From positions 1-52,512 of the forward strand of contig JAYWIG010000145.1 of the NCBI GenBank assembly GCA_043789035.1: a DNA stretch of 52,512 nucleotides, written 5' to 3'. A program made the translations under genes and the position numbers. The notes beneath the pieces were generated by a model that saw only the letters and a list, made by a program, of their open reading frames with translations, made no database searches and was not told where the DNA came from. This stretch comes from JAYWIG01 sp043789035. GTDB taxonomy: Bacteria; Pseudomonadota; Gammaproteobacteria; Burkholderiales; Burkholderiaceae_E. Below, in pieces: positions 25,286 through 34,269 of this stretch; within the stretch, counting starts at the first letter, position 1; every line of letters begins with the position of its first letter.

Positions 25286-26545
25286 ATGCAGTTATCCGAG
25301 CTTAAAGCACGCCATGTGTCTGAACTCATCGAAATGGCCTCTGGCCTAGAGATCGAAAGTGCCAACCGCTTGCGCAAGCAAGAACTCATGTTTGCGATTC
25401 TCAAGAAGAAGGCCAAGCTGGGTGAGCAGATTTTTGGTGACGGTGTACTCGAAGTATTGCCAGACGGATTTGGTTTCTTGCGCTCGCAAGAGTCGTCCTA
25501 TTTAGCGAATACCGACGATATTTATATCTCTCCGTCTCAAATTCGACGCTTCAACCTTCACACCGGTGATGCCATCGAAGGTGAAGTAAGAACACCAAAA
25601 GAAGGCGAGCGTTACTTTGCTTTAGTCAAAGTCGACAAAATTAACGGCGAAAGCCCGGAAATTGCCAAAAATAAGATTCTTTTCGAAAATTTGACGGCAT
25701 TACACCCGACTGAACCGCTGAATTTAGAGCGCGATATTAAGGGAGATGAGAACATTACGGCGCGGATTATCGACATGATCGCGCCAATCGGCAAAGGCCA
25801 ACGTGGCTTAATTGTTGCGCCCCCTAAGAGCGGTAAAACTGTGATGATGCAGCACATTGCACATGCAATTACCGCCAACCACCCCGAAACCACTCTCATC
25901 GTGCTGCTCATAGATGAGCGCCCTGAAGAGGTGACTGAGATGCTGCGTTCAGTCAAAGGCGAAGTGGTTGCTTCTACCTTCGATGAACCAGCTACCCGCC
26001 ACGTTCAGGTTGCTGAAATGGTCATTGAGCGCGCCAAGCGCTTGGTTGAGCATAAACGTGACGTTGTCATTCTTTTAGATTCAATTACTCGTTTAGCCCG
26101 TGCGTACAACACGGTGGTGCCAGCTTCTGGCAAGGTGCTGACCGGCGGTGTAGATGCCAACGCATTGCAGCGCCCGAAGCGCTTCTTCGGTGCTGCTCGA
26201 AATGTGGAAGAAGGTGGTTCGCTGACGATTATCGCCACCGCCCTGATCGATACCGGCAGCCGAATGGACGAGGTAATCTACGAAGAGTTCAAGGGCACTG
26301 GCAACATGGAGATCTTGCTGAACCGTCGTATGATGGAAAAGCGGGTGTATCCAACTATGGACATCAACCGCTCCGGTACGCGCCGCGAAGAGTTGCTGAT
26401 TCCTAAAGATGTTCTGCAGAAAATTTGGCTTTTGCGCAAGATATTGCATGACATGGAGGAGCTTGACGCAATGGAATTCATCTTAAGCAAGATGAAAATG
26501 ACCAAAAACAACGCCGAATTCTTCGATATGATGAGAAAAGGCTGA
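25286..26545 (+). CDS. rho: Transcription termination factor Rho
   Basis: Hexameric RNA-dependent ATPase that terminates transcription. It is 419 residues, equal to E. coli Rho. N-terminal helical region (about 1-47), cold-shock-like RNA-binding domain with DGFGFLRS near 61-68, Walker A APPKSGKT near 178-185, Walker B VVILLDSITR near 260, and the Q-loop/R-loop region through VLTGGVDANALQRPKRFFGAARN. No inserted domain. The start MQLSELKARHVSEL is canonical. Confidence 0.99.
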   Translation: MQLSELKARHVSELIEMASGLEIESANRLRKQELMFAILKKKAKLGEQIFGDGVLEVLPDGFGFLRSQESSYLANTDDIYISPSQIRRFNLHTGDAIEGEVRTPKEGERYFALVKVDKINGESPEIAKNKILFENLTALHPTEPLNLERDIKGDENITARIIDMIAPIGKGQRGLIVAPPKSGKTVMMQHIAHAITANHPETTLIVLLIDERPEEVTEMLRSVKGEVVASTFDEPATRHVQVAEMVIERAKRLVEHKRDVVILLDSITRLARAYNTVVPASGKVLTGGVDANALQRPKRFFGAARNVEEGGSLTIIATALIDTGSRMDEVIYEEFKGTGNMEILLNRRMMEKRVYPTMDINRSGTRREELLIPKDVLQKIWLLRKILHDMEELDAMEFILSKMKMTKNNAEFFDMMRKG

Positions 26546-26573
26546 TCTTCGGCCGAAAAGATTGATTTCTCAA

Positions 26574-26593
26574 GCTATAATATAAGGCTTTGG
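26574..26593 (+). promoter_or_regulatory. rpmE2 promoter with AAGGCTTT start-site motif
   Basis: GCTATAAT (-10 hexamer 26576-26581) then AT, AAGGCTTT. Predicted start near 26588, giving a ~72-nt leader for rpmE2. It matches the promoters of rpsP and rplS through the -10 and the start-site segment. No consensus -35 is visible. Confidence 0.65.
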
Positions 26594-26660
26594 TGCATGG
26601 ATTCGCTCAACAAGGGGTTGCCAGCGGACATAGCTACCACACTACTAAAGGACTGATGCG

Positions 26661-26909
26661 ATGAAAGAAGGCATTCACCCAAACTACCGCGAAGTTGTGT
26701 TTCAAGACATGCAAAGTGGCGTGAAGTTTATTACCCGTTCAACAATGGGTAGCCGTGAAACCATCAAAATGGAAGATGGCAAAGATTATCCTCTCGTGAA
26801 ATTGGATATCAGTTCAGAATCACACCCGTTTTACACCGGCGCTCAGCAAAAGATTATCGAAGCTGGCCGTGTTGAGAAGTTTCGTCAAAAATTTGCTCGC
26901 AAGGCATAA
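26661..26909 (+). CDS. rpmE2: 50S ribosomal protein L31 type B
   Basis: Ribosomal protein of 82 residues. It belongs to the type B (zinc-independent) class because it has no cysteines; the N-terminus MKEGIHPNYREVVFQDM and SHPFYTGAQ are characteristic. An AAGGA ribosome site precedes the ATG. It follows rho by 115 bp but has its own promoter. A terminator hairpin follows at 26945-26964. Confidence 0.97.
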   Translation: MKEGIHPNYREVVFQDMQSGVKFITRSTMGSRETIKMEDGKDYPLVKLDISSESHPFYTGAQQKIIEAGRVEKFRQKFARKA

Positions 26910-26944
26910 TTTACTGTCTGATTCATGCACTGAATCGATAGATG

Positions 26945-26964
26945 AAGGCAGCTTAGGCTGCCTT
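26945..26964 (+). terminator. Hairpin downstream of rpmE2
   Basis: AAGGCAGC-TTAG-GCTGCCTT, an 8-bp stem followed by TGTTATTTG. The T tract is broken, so it is a moderate intrinsic terminator. Confidence 0.6.
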
Positions 26965-27014
26965 TGTTATTTGCGCGTCCCAAAGAAAATTCGTCAAATA
27001 TATAAGCTCTCGGT

Positions 27015-28730
27015 TTGAAACCCTTTCTCGTCACCGATCTACAGGCTAACAAGCTACCCCGCTGGCTGCTCTTATTGCTGTGCTTTTTGTACGCAGTTCC
27101 TGGTCTAATTGGTAGAGACCCGTGGCGAGCCGATGATGCAGCGAACTTTGGTGTCGGGCTAACGATGGCAAGAGGGGGTCTTAGCGATTGGTTGATCCCA
27201 AACCTAGCGGGCTTAGCAATGTTGGATCGAGGCCCAATGAGTGGTTGGGTTTATGCCATAGCGATAAAAACACTCTCAATCGTAGGTATCTCAGAGCATC
27301 TAGCAGTTCGCAGTGCCGCGATAGCACTTATTTTTATCGGTTTGGCGCTTGTTTGGTACGCGGCCTATGAGCTAGCAAGCCGCAAGGGCATACAGCCTAG
27401 CGACCCTTTTGGCGTTGCAGCGGGAACGACCGAACTTGGCAGAGCACTAGCGGATTCTTCAGTGCTTATTCTTATGGCTTGTTTTGGTCTAGTTGCGCGC
27501 TTACACGAGACAAGCGTCGATGCCATTCAATTTACGTGGACATGTTTGGTTATTTATAGCCTCGCCATAAGCTTAGAACGACCTCGCTTAGGCGGCGTCC
27601 TTTTTGGCCTCGCGCTCGCCTTTACAGTACTCACCCGTGGTCCATACCTAGCCACCACTTTCATTGGTGCGTGGCTTTTGATCATGATGATTTGTGAGCC
27701 CTATCGATGGGTGTTTAAGCACCTAGCTATCGGCGCTTTTTTCGGTTGCCTTGCCATCGTCGGCGTTTGGGCTTATTTCGCTCATCAAATAGACCCAAAG
27801 TTCATCTCTAGTTGGCTAGAGGCCAGTAAGATTGGAAGTCCGAAACTATCTGCGCTCAGTTACTACTCTCGTACATTCGCATGGTTCTACTGGCCAGCAT
27901 GGCCGATTGCAACCTGGGCAATCTGGCGCTGGCGAACTCGGTTAGACGAACCCATCATCGCTCTTTGCTTAGGGATGATAGTAGCCCTTGGGTTCAGTGT
28001 ATTTGCACAGCCGGTGGAAAGCGAGTCTGCATTACTGCCCCTAGTACCGGCGTTTGCCATTCTCGCTGCAATGGGGCTGCCAACATTAAAGCGTGGCGTT
28101 ACCAGTCTCCTCGATTGGTTTGCCGTTATTAGCTTTACGTTATTTAGCTTTGCGGCTTGGGCCTATTGGTTAGCCTTTGCAGCCGGCACTCCAGAAAAAA
28201 TGGCCGAAAGCGTTGGACGAATCGCACCAGGCTTTACGCCTGATCTGATTTTGATCGAGTTAGTGCTCGGCGGGCTTGCCTCGATTGCATGGTTAGCGCT
28301 TATACGCTGGCGCATTACACGACATACGAGCACGCTTTGGCGGCCAGTAACTTTATCTTGTGGTGGCCTGATACTGACTTGGTTTTTGCTGATGACGCTT
28401 TGGCTGCCATTTTTTAATGAACGCAATACCTATCGCGAAGTCGCGCAGAATTTGAACAAAAAAGTTAGTTTAAAGAATCGCTGCGTGGAGCTAAGTTCGG
28501 AAACTTCATCATCCCAAATAGGCACGACCGAACGCTCCAGCTTTTTCTATTACTCCAACATGCGATATGGCAAAGCCAACGAATCTTGCGATCTTAAACT
28601 CTTAAAAGACGAAGGCCCTGCCGTAAGTATCTTGAACCACGACGAACCAGGTTGGCAGCTAATTTGGCAAGGCGGAAGGCGTAATATGAAAGAAGAACGG
28701 TTCAGGCTTTATCAGAAGGTGGCTTCGTAG
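27015..28730 (+). CDS. GT39/ArnT-like membrane glycosyltransferase
   Basis: Polytopic inner-membrane protein of 571 residues with roughly a dozen hydrophobic segments, resembling the ArnT/PMT (GT39) fold that transfers sugars from undecaprenyl or polyprenyl phosphate to lipid A or proteins. The conserved acidic loop after the first helix is present (GRDPWRADDAANF, near residues 33-45), and the C-terminal ~100 residues are soluble and periplasmic-like. The start is TTG 27015, without a Shine-Dalgarno; the first ATG would remove helix 1. The acceptor substrate is unknown. Its 3' end overlaps convergent orn by 29 bp. Confidence 0.75.
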   Translation: MKPFLVTDLQANKLPRWLLLLLCFLYAVPGLIGRDPWRADDAANFGVGLTMARGGLSDWLIPNLAGLAMLDRGPMSGWVYAIAIKTLSIVGISEHLAVRSAAIALIFIGLALVWYAAYELASRKGIQPSDPFGVAAGTTELGRALADSSVLILMACFGLVARLHETSVDAIQFTWTCLVIYSLAISLERPRLGGVLFGLALAFTVLTRGPYLATTFIGAWLLIMMICEPYRWVFKHLAIGAFFGCLAIVGVWAYFAHQIDPKFISSWLEASKIGSPKLSALSYYSRTFAWFYWPAWPIATWAIWRWRTRLDEPIIALCLGMIVALGFSVFAQPVESESALLPLVPAFAILAAMGLPTLKRGVTSLLDWFAVISFTLFSFAAWAYWLAFAAGTPEKMAESVGRIAPGFTPDLILIELVLGGLASIAWLALIRWRITRHTSTLWRPVTLSCGGLILTWFLLMTLWLPFFNERNTYREVAQNLNKKVSLKNRCVELSSETSSSQIGTTERSSFFYYSNMRYGKANESCDLKLLKDEGPAVSILNHDEPGWQLIWQGGRRNMKEERFRLYQKVAS

Positions 28731-29304
28731 TCTCTTTTAAAAAATGCGCTCGGTAATAGCGCAACTCTTCGATCGACTCTTCAATGTCCGCGATTGCCGT
28801 GTGAGCGCTGCGCTTTTTAAAGCCCTTGGCGATTTCAGGCTGCCAGCGTTTGCACAATTCCTTAACAGTACTCACATCCAAATTTCGATAATGGAAGTAT
28901 GCCTCTAGCTCAGGCATGTAACGGGCCATAAAACGGCGGTCTTGGCATATCGAATTGCCAGCCATGGGAGTTTTACTTTTACCTACCCAAGGCTTCATAA
29001 ATTCGAGTAACTGAGTTTGCGCTTGAGCCTCGTCAATCTCGGAGGCTTTGACGCGCGCAATTAAGCCGGAGTTGCCATGAGTTTTCTGGTTCCACGCATC
29101 CATTAATGCCAATGTCGCATCGGTCTGATGAATTGCAATGGCCTCACTGACTGCCAAAACATTGAGCTCGCTATCCGTAACAATGGCTGCCACTTCGATG
29201 ACTCTATCGGTCTCTGGCACGAGGCCTGTCATTTCCATGTCAATCCAGACCAAGTTCATATCGTTGGCTTTAGGGGGTGTGGCTGTCGAAGTATCAGTAG
29301 TCAT
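28702..29304 (-). CDS. orn: Oligoribonuclease
   Basis: 3'-5' exoribonuclease of the DEDDh family that degrades di- and short oligoribonucleotides, including pGpG from c-di-GMP turnover. It is 200 residues, slightly longer than the usual ~180 because of short N- and C-terminal extensions. Catalytic residues: DMEMTG near 22-27 (Asp, Glu), Asp in ICQDRRF near 120, and HTAIADIEES (His, Asp) near 169. The divergent M48 protease gene starts 71 bp away. Confidence 0.97.
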   Translation of the reverse strand: MTTDTSTATPPKANDMNLVWIDMEMTGLVPETDRVIEVAAIVTDSELNVLAVSEAIAIHQTDATLALMDAWNQKTHGNSGLIARVKASEIDEAQAQTQLLEFMKPWVGKSKTPMAGNSICQDRRFMARYMPELEAYFHYRNLDVSTVKELCKRWQPEIAKGFKKRSAHTAIADIEESIEELRYYRAHFLKETTKPPSDKA

Positions 29305-29375
29305 ATCAAGGATGGTGAAGTATTTTTAAGGGCGCTATGAGATAATTTTCGATTGTCTCACGCTCGAATGGGTAT

Positions 29376-30656
29376 ATGGTTTTACAAGCTCCTTTTGTCA
29401 CTATCTTGTTTTTGATCGCCTTAGTTAGCTGCGTTGTTGCAAAATTTTGGCTTTTACGGCGTCAAGTGAAGGCCGTGGCATCACATCGCGGCGAAGTGCC
29501 AGGGCATTTCAAAGAAAAGATTAGCTTAGAGTCACATCAAAAAGCCGCAGACTATACGCTTGCAAAAAGTAAAATTGCGCTGCTCGATATTGCACTGTCT
29601 GCGCTCTTCGTTGTTGCGCTTACTCTATTGGGCGGCTTACAAATAATTCACGATTGGCTGTTTAGCCTAGGTATCGCTAAGCAATGGAATCCGATCATTA
29701 CGCAGCTAGGAATATTTGGAGTAGTCGTTTTACTCGGCAGCATTATTGATTTGCCATTGTCACTTTGGAAACAATTCGGTGTCGATGAAAAGTTTGGCTT
29801 TAACCGAATGACGCTAAAGCTGTATCTGCTCGATACATTGAAATCGACAGCGCTTGGGATCGTGATTGGTGCACCGCTACTTGCACTGATATTGTGGCTC
29901 ATGCAAACTTCTGGGGCGCTTTGGTGGCTTTATACCTTCTTCGTATGGATGGGCTTTAACCTTCTTGTGATGCTGATTTTTCCGACGTATATCGCGCCGC
30001 TCTTCAATAAGTTTGTGCCTCTTCAAGAGGGTGAAGTGAAAACCCGAGTCGAAAGCTTACTGGCCCGTTGTGGCTTCACAAGTAAAGGCTTATTCATTAT
30101 GGACGGTAGCAAACGCTCCTCGCATGGAAACGCTTATTTCACAGGCATGGGGCAATCAAAACGCATAGTGTTTTTCGATACCTTGATCGAGCGCTTAAAC
30201 ACCAATGAAATCGAAGCAGTATTGGCCCACGAGCTTGGCCACTTTAAACACAAGCATATTGTGAAGCGCATCGTGACCATATTTGCAATGAGCTTTGCGG
30301 CGCTGGCATTACTTGGCTGGTTGAGCACGCAACCTGGTTTTTACAAAGGCTTAGGAGTTGCTGCGGAGCCGAGTTTATGGGCGGTATTCGCTTTAGTCTT
30401 ATTCATGTATGTACTGCCTTACTTTAGTTTTTGGATAGGCCCAGTAGCAAGCGCCAGTTCGCGAAAACACGAATTCGAAGCCGATGCTTATGCAGCCTCT
30501 CAAACCAACGCCAACGATTTAGTATCTGCATTGATTAAGTTGTATCAAGATAATGCGGCTACCCTAACCCCAGATAAGCTGCACTCGCGGTTTTACGATT
30601 CTCACCCGCCGGCCACGGAGCGCATTGCGCACTTACAAAAGCTACAAACAACATGA
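29376..30656 (+). CDS. M48 family membrane zinc metalloprotease (Ste24/CAAX protease-like)
   Basis: Inner-membrane metalloprotease of 426 residues. About six hydrophobic segments; zinc motif HELGH with His285, Glu286 and His289, and the third ligand in EFEADAYA near residue 369. The overall layout matches bacterial Ste24-like peptidases, which probably work in membrane protein quality control; the substrate is unknown. First gene of a tightly coupled operon: its stop overlaps the start of the pterin dehydratase gene (ATGA, 30653-30656). Confidence 0.93.
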   Translation: MVLQAPFVTILFLIALVSCVVAKFWLLRRQVKAVASHRGEVPGHFKEKISLESHQKAADYTLAKSKIALLDIALSALFVVALTLLGGLQIIHDWLFSLGIAKQWNPIITQLGIFGVVVLLGSIIDLPLSLWKQFGVDEKFGFNRMTLKLYLLDTLKSTALGIVIGAPLLALILWLMQTSGALWWLYTFFVWMGFNLLVMLIFPTYIAPLFNKFVPLQEGEVKTRVESLLARCGFTSKGLFIMDGSKRSSHGNAYFTGMGQSKRIVFFDTLIERLNTNEIEAVLAHELGHFKHKHIVKRIVTIFAMSFAALALLGWLSTQPGFYKGLGVAAEPSLWAVFALVLFMYVLPYFSFWIGPVASASSRKHEFEADAYAASQTNANDLVSALIKLYQDNAATLTPDKLHSRFYDSHPPATERIAHLQKLQTT

Positions 30657-31003
30657 AAACTAATCTTAGTCGTGAGCAGCTTTGTAGTGCTAAATGCTTG
30701 GTACTTGATAACACAATCGGCAACGATTACTCGCCAGAAGAAATCGCCAAGCAACTACAAGTAGTTTCAGACTGGCGATTTAGCGAAGGGTTTATTGAAC
30801 GGCAATACATCTTCAAGAATTACTACGAGACGATAGCTTTTGTAAACGCTCTTGCTTGGATGATTCACGCCCAAGACCATCACCCTGAACTCAAAGTCAC
30901 ATACAACAAATGCTTGGTGAAATTTAATACCCACTCGGTAAACGGAATTTCGGTCAATGACTTTATTTGCGCAGCTAAGGCCGATATGATCGCCAGCCAA
31001 TGA
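30653..31003 (+). CDS. 4a-hydroxytetrahydrobiopterin dehydratase
   Basis: Pterin-4a-carbinolamine dehydratase, which recycles the pterin cofactor of aromatic amino acid hydroxylases. It is 116 residues. The catalytic motif DHHPELKVTYNKC near 73-86 and the second histidine in FNTHS are present. No phenylalanine hydroxylase is visible in the window. It is coupled by 4-nt ATGA overlaps to both the M48 protease gene and rsgA. Confidence 0.94.
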   Translation: MKTNLSREQLCSAKCLVLDNTIGNDYSPEEIAKQLQVVSDWRFSEGFIERQYIFKNYYETIAFVNALAWMIHAQDHHPELKVTYNKCLVKFNTHSVNGISVNDFICAAKADMIASQ

Positions 31004-31965
31004 GCGGTGACATCAAGGGCAAAAGAGGATTGGTCGTTGCGAGTTACGGTCGATTGTTTGAACTTTGGGAAGATGGCAACCCTGCCTTCAGTGCACAAGC
31101 GGTAACGAGGGGGAAAAAAACTGAAGTGAGTGTTGGCGACTGGGTGAATTTTGCCCCCACTAGTTCATCTTCCAGTGCATCTCAATCAGTTATTGAGAGT
31201 ATCGAAACTCGCATCAATGAAGTTAAGCGCAGCGATGCGTTTCGAACAAAATGGTTGGCTGCCAATGTGGACTTAGCGGTGCTGGTCATCGCCGCTGACC
31301 CTCCTTTTTCAGACGAGCTTGCCACCAGAGTACGATGTGCCGCCGACGTTGCTCAAGTGCCATTACTTGTTCTGCTTAACAAAAGCGATCTGATCGATTC
31401 AATGACGCCACAAGCCAGTGCACGCTTACGGCAGCAGTGCGATGACTTTACAACGTCTAACGCTCACGTGGTGACCATAAGCGCTAAGCTTCAAGACGAT
31501 TTGTTGCAGGAACTAAAACCACACCTAGAAGGCAAAACTAGTTTAATGCTTGGCCAATCAGGCATGGGGAAGTCTACCGTTTTAAACCGCCTAGTACCTA
31601 GCGCCCAAGCAAGAACTCAGGAAGTGTCTCGAGTTTTAAATAGCGGCAAGCACACAACCACCCATAGCAAAATGTTTTGCATCGACAAGGACGACGCAGG
31701 GTTTGATGCACGCATTATCGATTCGCCTGGCTTTCAGTCTTTTGGCTTAGGGCATCTATCAATGTCGCAGCTACAACACGCAATGCCAGAGTTTTCAAAC
31801 TACTTGGGGCACTGCCGATTCTCTAACTGTAAGCATTACGAAGAACCGCAATGCGCAGTGAGAAAAGCTGTCGAAGATGGTTTAATTGGTCCCGCGCGCT
31901 ATGCGGCGTACAAGACAATCGCTCACGACATCGAGTTTATCGACCGAGCCAACTTGCGATCGTAA
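31000..31965 (+). CDS. rsgA: Ribosome small subunit-dependent GTPase RsgA
   Basis: Circularly permuted GTPase that acts late in 30S subunit maturation. It is 321 residues. N-terminal OB-fold, then G4 NKSDL near 126, G1 GQSGMGKST near 183-191, G3 DSPGF near 245, and a C-terminal zinc module (CRFSNCKHYEEPQC). Last gene of the M48-dehydratase-rsgA operon (ATGA coupling). Its 3' end overlaps the convergent CobD/CbiB-like gene by 29 bp. Confidence 0.97.
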   Translation: MSGDIKGKRGLVVASYGRLFELWEDGNPAFSAQAVTRGKKTEVSVGDWVNFAPTSSSSSASQSVIESIETRINEVKRSDAFRTKWLAANVDLAVLVIAADPPFSDELATRVRCAADVAQVPLLVLLNKSDLIDSMTPQASARLRQQCDDFTTSNAHVVTISAKLQDDLLQELKPHLEGKTSLMLGQSGMGKSTVLNRLVPSAQARTQEVSRVLNSGKHTTTHSKMFCIDKDDAGFDARIIDSPGFQSFGLGHLSMSQLQHAMPEFSNYLGHCRFSNCKHYEEPQCAVRKAVEDGLIGPARYAAYKTIAHDIEFIDRANLRS

Positions 31966-32998
31966 TCATGGCAAACAGGCTGATCCAGAGTACGACTGAA
32001 CGCCATACCAGCCCGACCGCACTATGCAGGCCACGAGCATCAGGTTCACCTCCTTGCCATTCGAAACCAGATTCTTCGTTATTCCACTGCGCTTGAATAT
32101 TGGCGTCAGCAATACGCAAACCTAACGCGCCTCCACCGGTCGCTAGCAGAATAGTTCGCTGTTCAGAAAAAATCGATTGGGCGATTTCTTCAGAAGCCGT
32201 GGACGTGACATTCACCGCCCCACGCCAGCAATAAATCGCATCCTCAAAATTACCAACCACTGCAAAGGCTGCGCTCGATAACCGAACTGCGGGCCAATCA
32301 ATCCAATAATAGGCTTGTGCAGCAAACTCGCCATAAGCTTTGTCGTCTTCGTGAACCGGGTTGTTAGTAAAAACTGATTGGGCGTTTTGAGCGTAGTTGC
32401 GCTGCGCCCACAGCCTAGCCAGCAATTCGGCCAATCGATAAATAATTGGGCCGATCAAGCCCGGTAGCAATACATACCAAAGTAAAGGCCCAAATACATG
32501 GCGATGTGCAGCAACCAATGAATCAGCGATAGCAAGCCTACAAATTTCAGTCGCGGGTAAATCGCTGCGTTGATCTACGCGTAAAGATTTACCGGCGATA
32601 AGCTCATCGGCTAAATCATCATCATGGCTACCCGCTAACCACTTGCGTAAAGTTTCGCGGGCATCTTCAACTTTACCTTCGGCAAGCAGTTTTTGTATTT
32701 CGGTAAATGCATGGCTAAATTGACGAAAACCAACTGTCCAGTAAAGTACTAACACATGCAATGAAAATTGCAGCACAGGATGAACTTTACCGCTTAACCA
32801 GTGCAGCAGGCTGATGCTCACAACGCCAGTCCCCATTAACAGTAACCAGCCCACCATTCCGTGAGTCGCGGAGCCGCCATTAGTTGACTCTCGAACCCAT
32901 TGAGCGAGCTTACCTACCAGGCGATAGACAATATTGTCTGCGGGTAAGGGGCGGCCTTGTTCAATGAGAAGCGCGAAAATGAGTGCAATGAATCCGAT
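31937..32998 (-). CDS. CobD/CbiB-family membrane protein with predicted AUC start codon
   Basis: Membrane protein related to CobD/CbiB, the adenosylcobinamide-phosphate synthase family. Betaproteobacteria keep such a paralogue beside rplS/Nudix genes, and its role need not be cobalamin synthesis; no cob genes are nearby. The first ATG (32857) gives only 306 residues and discards a conserved N-terminus. The frame stays open upstream to a stop at 33022-33020 and encodes GFIALIFALLIEQGRPLP, typical of the family, with no ATG, GTG or TTG. ATC at 32998-32996 lies 4 nt after a strong AAGGTGA (33009-33003) and aligns with the expected initiator, giving 353 residues. Last gene after the Nudix gene. 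Confidence 0.75.
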   Translation of the reverse strand: MGFIALIFALLIEQGRPLPADNIVYRLVGKLAQWVRESTNGGSATHGMVGWLLLMGTGVVSISLLHWLSGKVHPVLQFSLHVLVLYWTVGFRQFSHAFTEIQKLLAEGKVEDARETLRKWLAGSHDDDLADELIAGKSLRVDQRSDLPATEICRLAIADSLVAAHRHVFGPLLWYVLLPGLIGPIIYRLAELLARLWAQRNYAQNAQSVFTNNPVHEDDKAYGEFAAQAYYWIDWPAVRLSSAAFAVVGNFEDAIYCWRGAVNVTSTASEEIAQSIFSEQRTILLATGGGALGLRIADANIQAQWNNEESGFEWQGGEPDARGLHSAVGLVWRSVVLWISLFAMITIASWLGR

Positions 32999-33032
32999 GG
33001 TGTCACCTTGAAATGAGAGCTAAGGCCGATAA

Positions 33033-33752
33033 CTATTTCGATCGAGCTGCAAGCATACGATAAAAATTACGCAGCATCGCAGCCGTAGCACCCCAGATGA
33101 AGTAATTTTGATACGGTATAGAGTAAAAAGTGCGTCTAATATCTGCAGAAATTTCAATCACGTGGCGTCTGTGATTTTGCGGGTCCATTAAAAATGCCAA
33201 TGGAACCTGGAACATCTCAGACACTTCACCCTCAGCCAAGTTGGCCACAAAGGGTTGCGTCACGATTCCCACCACCGGCGCGATGTCAAAACCAGTGCCA
33301 GTAACGTATCGGTTCAATTGACCAAGAATATGTATGTTGTCCGAAGGTAAGCCAACTTCTTCGTATGCTTCACGCAATGCGGCAGCCTCATCTGAGGCGT
33401 CAGTCGCATCTACCCTGCCTCCAGGGAAAGCTATTTGACCAGAATGCTCTCTCAAGCTGGCATTTCGCCGAGTTAAAAGCACATCAAGCTCGAAACTTCC
33501 GTCGATGGTTTCTCGATGAACTAAAGCAAGCATGACCGCCGCTTTACGAAGCGGATCGCCACGCAAACGAAATTGATCGCCAGTAACTTCCGGAGACCAA
33601 TCAATCGACGATAAAAAAACCGACTTTAGCGCGTCTACAGTCAGCGCTTGAGTTTGTATTGCAGACAGCCCATCGTCAGCCATCTCGTAAGGGGTTGTGC
33701 TTGGATCCTTCACCAAGCGCCCTAAAGACACGGCCGCTTCTGCGCTAGGCAA
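33033..33752 (-). CDS. Nudix hydrolase, CoA pyrophosphatase type
   Basis: Probably hydrolyses CoA or acyl-CoA to phosphopantetheine and 3',5'-ADP. The Nudix box is clear: GGRVDATDASDEA followed by ALREAYEEVGL, near residues 111-135 of the 239-residue frame. Upstream, the stretch LLTRRNASLREHSGQIAFPGG matches the CoA-specific NuCoA signature. Start uncertain: TTG 33752 has no ribosome site, while GTG 33713 lies 6 nt after TTAGGG and would give 226 residues. It is 38 nt downstream of rplS and 34 nt upstream of the CobD/CbiB-like gene, all in the same direction. Confidence 0.9.
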   Translation of the reverse strand: MPSAEAAVSLGRLVKDPSTTPYEMADDGLSAIQTQALTVDALKSVFLSSIDWSPEVTGDQFRLRGDPLRKAAVMLALVHRETIDGSFELDVLLTRRNASLREHSGQIAFPGGRVDATDASDEAAALREAYEEVGLPSDNIHILGQLNRYVTGTGFDIAPVVGIVTQPFVANLAEGEVSEMFQVPLAFLMDPQNHRRHVIEISADIRRTFYSIPYQNYFIWGATAAMLRNFYRMLAARSK

Positions 33753-33790
33753 CTGGGAAATCGCGCTACCTCAAATAACGCGCAGAAGCC

Positions 33791-34222
33791 TTATTCACTA
33801 GCTGTCGGTGTTGCTGGAGCTACTGCTGGTGCAGGTGCAGCTTTTGCAGCCGCCGCAGGAGCTACGCGGACAGCAAGCTTTTCTTTAATGCGTGCAGACT
33901 TACCTGAACGATTACGCAGATAGTAGAGCTTGGCGCGACGTACATCGCCACGGCGCCTTACTTCAACCGATGCAATCAAAGGAGAATAAGTTTGGAAGGT
34001 ACGCTCGACGCCCTCGCCTGAGGAGATTTTGCGAACGATGAACGAAGAATTTAAACCGCGATTGCGCTTTGCAATTACCACGCCTTCAAATGCCTGAACC
34101 CGCTTACGAGTACCCTCGACAACGTTGACGTTGACAATAACAGTATCGCCAGGGGCGAATTCGGGAACGACTTTTGCAAGGCGAACAATTTCTTCTTGTT
34201 CGAGTTTTTGTAACAGATTCAT
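33791..34222 (-). CDS. rplS: 50S ribosomal protein L19
   Basis: Ribosomal protein at the 30S-50S interface. It is 143 residues: the ~115-residue L19 core (FAPGDTVIVNVNVVEGTRKRVQ, GVVIAKRNRGLNSSFIVRKIS, RAKLYYLRNRSGKSARIKE) plus an Ala/Pro-rich tail of about 25 residues, common in betaproteobacteria. It follows trmD by 47 nt and seems to have an extra promoter inside the end of trmD. Confidence 0.98.
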   Translation of the reverse strand: MNLLQKLEQEEIVRLAKVVPEFAPGDTVIVNVNVVEGTRKRVQAFEGVVIAKRNRGLNSSFIVRKISSGEGVERTFQTYSPLIASVEVRRRGDVRRAKLYYLRNRSGKSARIKEKLAVRVAPAAAAKAAPAPAVAPATPTASE

Positions 34223-34269
34223 AGATTTACTCCATTCATCTTGAGAGCGTTGTTGAAAGATTTGGATAG

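Noticed and set aside
31937..32998. Cobalamin biosynthesis enzyme (true CbiB)
   Set aside because: Only family-level similarity; no cobalamin genes are nearby, and the conserved setting beside Nudix/rplS suggests a different role.
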